From an uncultured Oscillospiraceae bacterium (GTDB lineage: Bacteria > Bacillota > Clostridia > Oscillospirales > Oscillospiraceae), in the NCBI GenBank assembly GCA_934589065.1, contig CAKTNN010000006.1, positions 1-64,000 of the forward strand: DNA of 64,000 nucleotides, written 5' to 3'. Each line of letters starts with the position of its first letter. Within the stretch, counting starts at the first letter, position 1. Under the pieces are notes generated by a model. That model was given only the letters and a program-made list of their open reading frames with translations, did no database searches and was not told where the DNA came from. A program made the position numbers and the translations under genes. This document shows, in pieces, positions 59,629 through 64,000 of the stretch.

Positions 59629-60636
59629 GTGAGCGCCGGGAAGCGGATCGACTGGGCAGACATGGCAAAGGGATACGGAATCCTTGCCATTATGGTTTCC
59701 CATGTGTTTACAGGCCATCCGGTCTCCCAGTGGCTGTTTACCTTTCACGTGCCCCTGTTTTTCTTTTTGTCCGGTTTTTTATTCCGGGAGGGGAAACCCC
59801 TAAAGAGCTTCCTAAAGGGCAAGCTGCGCCGGATGCTGATTCCCTATTTCGCCCTGGCGCTGCCGATTATCCCGGCAGAGGCGGCAATGAGCGTGCCCAG
59901 AGCCCGGTTTTGGAGCCGGGTGCTGGAGCTTGCCGGACAGGTGGTGATTCAGAGAAGGCTGTGGCCGATCTGGTTTTTGGCCTGCCTGTTTTTGCTGGAG
60001 CTGATGGGCTATGTGCTCATTCGATTTGCGAAAAAAGAGTGGCTTCTGGCGCTTCTGGCGGTGATTATGGGCGCGATCGGCGTAAGGTATGCCCAGTTGG
60101 GAGGGCCGGCCCTGCCCTGGAATCTGGATGCCTGCTTTTCGGTAATGCCCTTTTTTATGGCGGGGTATCTTCTGAAAAAGCGGGAAACCAAGCTGGAGGG
60201 CCTTTTGACCGGCTGGAAAAAAGGCGCGCTGTTTCTGCTGCTGGCCCTGGGAAATCTGGGCTTTGGCTGGCAGAGTATCTGCGGGGAAGTGCCGGTGCTG
60301 AATGTGTTTGCAAACCGGTATGGCATTGCGCCACTTTCTTATCTGTCCGCTTTTTGCGGCATTGGGGCGGTGATCCTGGTGGCAAAGCAGTGGAAATGGA
60401 AGCCGATTTGCTACCTGGGGGAAAACAGCCTTATCTATTTTGTGTGGCACCAGACCCCGGTCATTACGGCAATTTACTATTTTTTTCCCAGGCTGGGGAT
60501 TCCTATGGAGAATTACCCTTCGACCCTTGTCATGCTGGGAGAAAAGGGGCTGGAGCTTCTGCTGATTCTCGGCGTTTTGACTCTGTGCAATGAGTGCCTG
60601 CTCCGCTCCAGGCTCAAATGGGTGCTGGGCAGGTAA
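59629..60636 (+). CDS. Acyltransferase family 3 membrane protein
   Basis: Integral membrane O-acyltransferase of 335 aa with about ten hydrophobic segments. The family motif is visible at the N terminus: RIDWADMAKGYGILAIMVSHVF...FTFHVPLFFFLSGFLF, with the catalytic-type His in MVSHVF and the SGF. The basic loop KSFLKGKLRRMLIPYF follows. These enzymes acetylate surface polysaccharides or peptidoglycan sugars. It starts with GTG, preceded by GGGGGTGAGGG. It is a single gene next to an envelope-glycan set on the opposite strand. Confidence 0.88.
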   Translation: MSAGKRIDWADMAKGYGILAIMVSHVFTGHPVSQWLFTFHVPLFFFLSGFLFREGKPLKSFLKGKLRRMLIPYFALALPIIPAEAAMSVPRARFWSRVLELAGQVVIQRRLWPIWFLACLFLLELMGYVLIRFAKKEWLLALLAVIMGAIGVRYAQLGGPALPWNLDACFSVMPFFMAGYLLKKRETKLEGLLTGWKKGALFLLLALGNLGFGWQSICGEVPVLNVFANRYGIAPLSYLSAFCGIGAVILVAKQWKWKPICYLGENSLIYFVWHQTPVITAIYYFFPRLGIPMENYPSTLVMLGEKGLELLLILGVLTLCNECLLRSRLKWVLGR

Positions 60637-60711
60637 GAGGCTGCACCCGCACTGCCTTTAAAATGTGCAACCGTCACAAATCCGGTGCTTCTTTTTTGTG
60701 AAGCCTTCCCG

Positions 60712-60740
60712 TTGCCGGGAGGGGAAAATCGTGGTATAGT
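60712..60740 (+). promoter_or_regulatory. Promoter of a candidate small RNA
   Basis: TTGCCG, a 17-bp spacer and TATAGT. No gene longer than nine codons lies between it and the strong terminator 185 bp on. Confidence 0.55.
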
Positions 60741-60746
60741 CAAAAT

Positions 60747-60970
60747 ACAAAAAGGAAATACAGAAAACTGGGCAGGGCGGCGAAAACCTCCGTTTTAAAT
60801 AGAGTTCATGGTTGACTTTCAAAATGCACTGTATCACGGAGACAGGATCTTTCCAGCACCGCCGCCCCCAAATCCGCAGAAAGAGAGGTTAACCACAGAT
60901 GTTAGATAATAAGAGTGCAGAGAAATGACCCCTGACGGTGTATCGGAAACCGTCAGGGGTCATTTCTTTT
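60747..60970 (+). ncRNA. Candidate structured small RNA of about 220 nt
   Basis: The region between a plausible promoter and a strong intrinsic terminator has no convincing gene. The core folds as a rod: GGGCGGCG (60775-60782) pairs with CGCCGCCC (60860-60867), and inside it CTCCGT (60788-60793) pairs with ACGGAG (60836-60841), leaving a large apical loop. Further on, a nine-codon frame MLDNKSAEK (60899-60928) follows GAGAGG and runs into the terminator. The rod with internal bubble recalls 6S RNA, but I cannot confirm conserved 6S positions. A leader left over from a deleted gene is an alternative. Confidence 0.45.
60923..60965. terminator. Very strong bidirectional terminator
   Basis: AAATGACCCCTGACGGT and ACCGTCAGGGGTCATTT form a perfect 17-bp stem with a 9-nt loop, followed on plus by CTTTTT. 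It can serve both the candidate RNA and the minus-strand envelope operon that ends beside it. Confidence 0.9.
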
Positions 60971-62685
60971 TATGCTTTGCTCCACAATCTGTGGGCGGTT
61001 ACGGCAAACACAAAGGGCCCGCCGCAAAAGATGCAATAGCTGTAGCGAAATTCGGAAAAAACTGGGGTGGCAATCAGCAGGGTCAGAATCACAGCCAGAT
61101 AGGGGACGGTGAGAAAAACGCCGACTTTGTCCCTGCGCTGCAGGGCGGCAAAGCAGCACAGAATCATCAGCCAGACAAAGAGCCCAATGCTCACCAGTGG
61201 CTGCAGAAGCGGGCTGCTTTCAAACAGCTGGGCGTAGCCGGAAAACAGAGCCCGTGCCGATTCTACCGGGGCGGAAATGGAGATTCCCAGACCGTTTTCG
61301 TATGGGGCGGGGAAACGCCAGTAGGCATAGCCTCCGTTCCAGTAGCCTCTGGTCTGGTTCACCCAGGCCTGAATGTATTTTAGAGGATACCGCAAGCCCA
61401 GCTGTAGATACAGCTTTATGTATGCGCCTTCCTGCCCTGCAAAGGGCCGGGAATCCACCAGGGCCTTTACAGGGTCGGAGATATAGGGGAGAAACGCCTC
61501 TTTCACGGCATCCAAATCCACGCATTGCTCCAATAGGGCAGTCTGCTCTTCTGTAAGGGGGCACTCGTCCACAATCACCTGGGCAACCTGCTGCAAAGGA
61601 ATGGACAGAGATTCCGTGATCCTGGGCTGAGGGATGTTTCTCATTTTCAGAACCGGCCCCGTAAGCAAGTAGGCTGCCGCTGCCACGGCGCACAGCGCCC
61701 AGAGCAGCTTTTTTTCCTTTTCCCGGAAGAAAAAGAAAAATACCACCAGGCAGACGGCAAAGGCAAACAGCCCGTTGCTCCGCAGCAGGCACATCAGCCC
61801 GGCAAACAGGAGCATGGCGGCCCGGTTTTGCCTGGGGTGGCTGCCTATGGCGTAGAATGTCCTAAAAAAGCTGACGGTGAACCCGGTGACGGAGGCTGCA
61901 AAGAATACATCCTTCCACATCGCAAAGCTGTAAAAAATGTGGTAGGGCATCAGTAGGTAGAAAAGAAACAGACCAACTGTCAGTCCCTTTTTCCCGGTGG
62001 ATGCAAAAAGTGTTTCGATGCAGTAGGCAAAGCAGCCGGTCATTGCCAGAATGGAAATCTGGCTGTATAGCCCCACTGCCCGGTTGAGATCGTGAAAGAG
62101 CGCCAGCCCCAGCCGGAGAATCAGGGCAACGAGCTGGGTATCGTAAAAGGGATGATGGTTGTTGTAGGGCTGCAATCCCAGTATCTGGCTGAGCTGGTTT
62201 ACACTGTCATAAGTCAGTACGCCGGGGTAGTAGCAGGTGTAAAACACCAGGCAATACACGCAGAAAAGGCAGCCCCAGGCAATAAGTCCCACCCGCGCAC
62301 CGGAGACGGAAACATGAAAGCGGACATGGGAGCTGCCGGCGGCAGCGGTCAGATACAGGAGAATCTCCCGGAAAACCACAAAGCCGGTGCATAGCAGCGC
62401 CAAGGCCAACAGAAGCATTTTGGGGGAACAGGGGCGGATAGAACCGGAGGCGGGGTCAAACAGGGCGGCATTTGCCAGGTAGACCATACCGGAAAAGCCC
62501 AGGGCAAACAGGCAGACCCATCCCCGGGAGCCGGATTTCAGGCAAGGAGCCGCCCGGTGACGGTTGCAGCCGCAGCAGGCAAGGCTTGCTGCGGCTGTCA
62601 GTAGGTAGATAACATAATAGCTGTCTGTGCTGTGCAGAAGCAGGCACCAGCTCAGGGCGCACACAGGGACGAGAACCATGCTCAT
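60970..62685 (-). CDS. Polytopic membrane protein, DUF6020-like
   Basis: A 571-aa protein with about 12-14 hydrophobic segments. The segment YYPGVLTYDSVNQLSQILGLQPYNNHHPFYDTQLVALI resembles the DUF6020 group of GT-C-like membrane glycosyltransferases, with an Asp in the first extracytoplasmic loop (TYDS) and the NHHPF motif. A large external loop (about residues 350-480) carries YLQLGLRYPLKYIQAWVNQTRGYWNGGYAYWRFP. It probably transfers a sugar from a lipid carrier to a surface polymer. It lies 3 nt after the glycosyltransferase 2 gene on the same strand, implying a shared operon. Confidence 0.75.
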   Translation of the reverse strand: MSMVLVPVCALSWCLLLHSTDSYYVIYLLTAAASLACCGCNRHRAAPCLKSGSRGWVCLFALGFSGMVYLANAALFDPASGSIRPCSPKMLLLALALLCTGFVVFREILLYLTAAAGSSHVRFHVSVSGARVGLIAWGCLFCVYCLVFYTCYYPGVLTYDSVNQLSQILGLQPYNNHHPFYDTQLVALILRLGLALFHDLNRAVGLYSQISILAMTGCFAYCIETLFASTGKKGLTVGLFLFYLLMPYHIFYSFAMWKDVFFAASVTGFTVSFFRTFYAIGSHPRQNRAAMLLFAGLMCLLRSNGLFAFAVCLVVFFFFFREKEKKLLWALCAVAAAAYLLTGPVLKMRNIPQPRITESLSIPLQQVAQVIVDECPLTEEQTALLEQCVDLDAVKEAFLPYISDPVKALVDSRPFAGQEGAYIKLYLQLGLRYPLKYIQAWVNQTRGYWNGGYAYWRFPAPYENGLGISISAPVESARALFSGYAQLFESSPLLQPLVSIGLFVWLMILCCFAALQRRDKVGVFLTVPYLAVILTLLIATPVFSEFRYSYCIFCGGPFVFAVTAHRLWSKA

Positions 62686-62688
62686 AGC

Positions 62689-63642
62689 TTAGTCCTCGGA
62701 GCTTTGGGCCTGCTTTTCCCGCTGCTGGGAACTTGCCTGGATCAGCGCCATTTCAAAGTCCTGCCGGTTCTGCTGCCGGATGGTTTCCAGAATCAGACCG
62801 GAAAACAGGGACTGCAGGGAGGCAACCACCGTAAAGCCGCAGACGATCAGCGTGGGGAAATTGGGAACCAGGCCGGTAAGGGCGTAGGTGCGCAGTACCG
62901 GAACAAAGAAGATAGCCGACAGAAGGAACAGAATCAGGCTGATGATCCCGAAAAAGCCCAGGGGCTTATAAACCCGGTAAAGCCGGGCAATGGTGCGCAG
63001 AACCTTAAAGCCATCGGAATAGGTGTTCAGCTTGGAAACACTGCCCTCGGGACGGTCCCGGTAATCAATAATTACATTTTCCAGGTGCATATTGTTTATG
63101 ACGGCATGAATGCTCATTTCCGTTTCGATTTCAAAGCCTTTGGAGATAATGGGGAAGGTTTTCACAAACTGGTAGCTAAAGGCCCGGTAGCCCGTCATGA
63201 TGTCCTTGATGTTGTTGCGGAACAGCAGCTGAATGCTGCTGCGAACCAGTCGGTTGCCCAGATTGTGGAAGGGGCGGGTATTCTCCGTGAAGTAGGTGGA
63301 GGAAAGCCGATCCCCCACCACCATATCGGCCTGGCGATTCAGCACCAGCTCTGCCATTTCCCGGGCGTTTTCGGCAGGATAGGTGTCGTCCCCGTCTGCC
63401 ATGATGTAGCACTGGGCATCGATCTCCCGGAACATCCGGCGGATGACGTTGCCCTTGCCCTGCATATACTCGTTGCGTACCACGGCACCGGCCTTGGCTG
63501 CCAGCTCCGCAGTCCGGTCGGTAGAATTGTTATTGTACACATACACGGTGGCCTCCGGCAGTACCCGCCGGAAATCGGAAACGACCTTTTCAACGGTTTT
63601 TTCTTCGTTGTAGCAGGGAATCAGAACTGCAATTTTATCCAT
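62689..63642 (-). CDS. Family 2 glycosyltransferase (polyprenyl-phosphate sugar synthase type)
   Basis: Membrane-tethered GT-A glycosyltransferase of 317 aa. VLIPCYNEEKTVEKVVSDF begins the nucleotide-sugar-binding domain, MADGDDTYPAENAREMAELV has the metal-binding DxD, and DIMTGYRAFSYQFVKTFP is the acceptor region. Two C-terminal helices (PLGFFGIISLILFLLSAIFFV, TLIVCGFTVVASLQSLFSGLI) anchor it. This is the layout of DPM1/GtrB-like enzymes that load a sugar onto undecaprenyl phosphate. It probably supplies donor for the membrane protein encoded next. Confidence 0.92.
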   Translation of the reverse strand: MDKIAVLIPCYNEEKTVEKVVSDFRRVLPEATVYVYNNNSTDRTAELAAKAGAVVRNEYMQGKGNVIRRMFREIDAQCYIMADGDDTYPAENAREMAELVLNRQADMVVGDRLSSTYFTENTRPFHNLGNRLVRSSIQLLFRNNIKDIMTGYRAFSYQFVKTFPIISKGFEIETEMSIHAVINNMHLENVIIDYRDRPEGSVSKLNTYSDGFKVLRTIARLYRVYKPLGFFGIISLILFLLSAIFFVPVLRTYALTGLVPNFPTLIVCGFTVVASLQSLFSGLILETIRQQNRQDFEMALIQASSQQREKQAQSSED

Positions 63643-64000
63643 TTTCGGTTCCTCCGTTTTGAATCAGTGAAAAGCTAACAAAGCTTGAAAGCGCCATGAT
63701 GGTAATGGAAAGGTTGCGGTGGGTCATCCAGTAGTGGACGCCGGAGTGGTTTTTCAGAACAAAATACCAAGCAAAGGGGATAAGCGCGACACCCAGAAAT
63801 GCAGCCAGATTGCTTTGCACCGGTCTGAATCGGTAACCCTTGACCAGGATCAGGTATCCAACCAGAATCACCAGCCCCAGAAGCAGAAGAAGCCCAGCAG
63901 CATTGCAGTAGACCCCGATGTTTTTCAGGAGGATATCGCCATAGGTAAAGGTGCTGCCGCCCTCAGCGGAAACGGTCTGAGCCCCGGTGCGGTATTGCAC
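63635..64000 (-). CDS. Membrane protein of the envelope-glycan operon (N-terminal part outside window)
   Basis: The frame is open to the right edge and shows the last 121 residues: an external-looking stretch (QYRTGAQTVSAEGGSTFTYGDILLKNIGVYCN), a helix pair (AGLLLLLGLVILVGYLILVKGYRF, LAAFLGVALIPFAWYFVL), KNHSGVHYWMTHRNLSITIMALSSFVSF and a short tail. It overlaps the glycosyltransferase start by 8 bp. The apparent start at the edge is coincidental. Context suggests another lipid-linked-sugar membrane enzyme, but the family cannot be settled from the fragment. Confidence 0.7.
   Translation of the reverse strand: MQYRTGAQTVSAEGGSTFTYGDILLKNIGVYCNAAGLLLLLGLVILVGYLILVKGYRFRPVQSNLAAFLGVALIPFAWYFVLKNHSGVHYWMTHRNLSITIMALSSFVSFSLIQNGGTENG

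Noticed and set aside
60747..60970. Firm assignment of the candidate RNA as 6S RNA or SRP RNA
   Set aside because: No GGAAGGAAGC-type SRP motif is present, and the central bubble and flanks do not convincingly match 6S elements by eye.
1..64000. CRISPR arrays, rRNA genes, complete insertion sequences, prophage genes
   Set aside because: No regularly spaced repeats, no 16S/23S/5S signature, no intact transposase or phage structural gene was found in any frame.

Overview
The window looks like chromosomal DNA of a gut-type Bacillota, most likely in the Oscillospiraceae/Ruminococcaceae range of the Clostridia. The pointers are sigma-A promoters (TTGACA-N17-TATAAT), AGGAGG ribosome sites, a Met T-box ahead of metG, a tetrahydrofolate riboswitch ahead of an ECF folate transporter, a LexA-like box of the Gram-positive type, YolD next to a Y-family polymerase, and many lipoprotein sugar-binding proteins. 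Genus is not decided by anything I can see. I find no rRNA, no CRISPR array, and no complete insertion sequence or prophage.

Layout. (1) 1-9.0 kb: an AT-richer sugar module made of a GntR/LacI-type regulator, an RbsA/RbsC-type ABC transporter with two permeases, a lipoprotein binder and a GH2 glycosidase. Two copies of a long-spaced inverted repeat flank its promoter. (2) 9.2-11.2 kb: a Y-family DNA polymerase and YolD under a promoter with a LexA-like box, then about 0.5 kb of repeats and hairpins and a tRNA-Arg(ACG) whose 3' end is duplicated in inverted orientation. (3) 11.9-16.3 kb, minus strand: a secreted, membrane-anchored PIG-L deacetylase, a zinc-ribbon protein, and ruvC-ruvA-ruvB headed by an unannotated 46-residue membrane protein. 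(4) 16.5-26.7 kb: a compact ethanolamine-utilisation metabolosome operon in an unusual order (alcohol dehydrogenase, eutA, eutC, eutL, eutM, eutT, eutB, eutE, pduL, an unknown gene, eutN, eutH). eutB and eutC are split apart and no eutV/eutW regulator is present. (5) 26.7-29.0 kb: Met T-box and metG. (6) 29.0-33.2 kb, minus: a MarR regulator and a heterodimeric ABC exporter. (7) 33.3-39.2 kb, minus: a CUT1 sugar ABC transporter (ATPase, two permeases, binder), an OB-fold-like lipoprotein and GtrA. (8) 39.2-39.6 kb: a hairpin-dense non-coding repeat. (9) 39.6-43.9 kb: UlaA-type PTS genes (IIC, IIB, IIA) divergent from a GntR/UTRA regulator, a SIS-domain protein and an HPr paralogue. (10) 44-50.2 kb: an rRNA/tRNA methyltransferase, an amidohydrolase, a YgjP-like metallopeptidase, the THF-riboswitch-controlled folT, a Noc/ParB protein and an LRR membrane protein. 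(11) 50.4-59.5 kb: an alpha/beta hydrolase divergent from a peptide-type (family 5) ABC transporter, an MFS carrier and a LacI regulator, with a LacI-class operator at the promoter. (12) 59.6-64 kb: an acyltransferase-3 protein, a candidate small RNA, and a minus-strand envelope-glycan set (DUF6020-like protein, family 2 glycosyltransferase, a cut-off membrane protein).

How the parts work together. Most of the window is carbon and nitrogen scavenging: four transporter modules, each with its own local regulator or hydrolase, plus B12-dependent ethanolamine breakdown in a small microcompartment. EutH brings ethanolamine in, EutBC cleave it to acetaldehyde and ammonia, EutA and EutT keep the cobalamin cofactor active, EutE and PduL make acetyl-CoA and acetyl phosphate, the alcohol dehydrogenase recycles NADH, and EutL/EutM/EutN form the shell. 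Housekeeping genes (ruvCAB, metG, noc, RNA methyltransferase) sit between these accessory modules. All assignments come from reading motifs, gene order and spacing; no database search was run.
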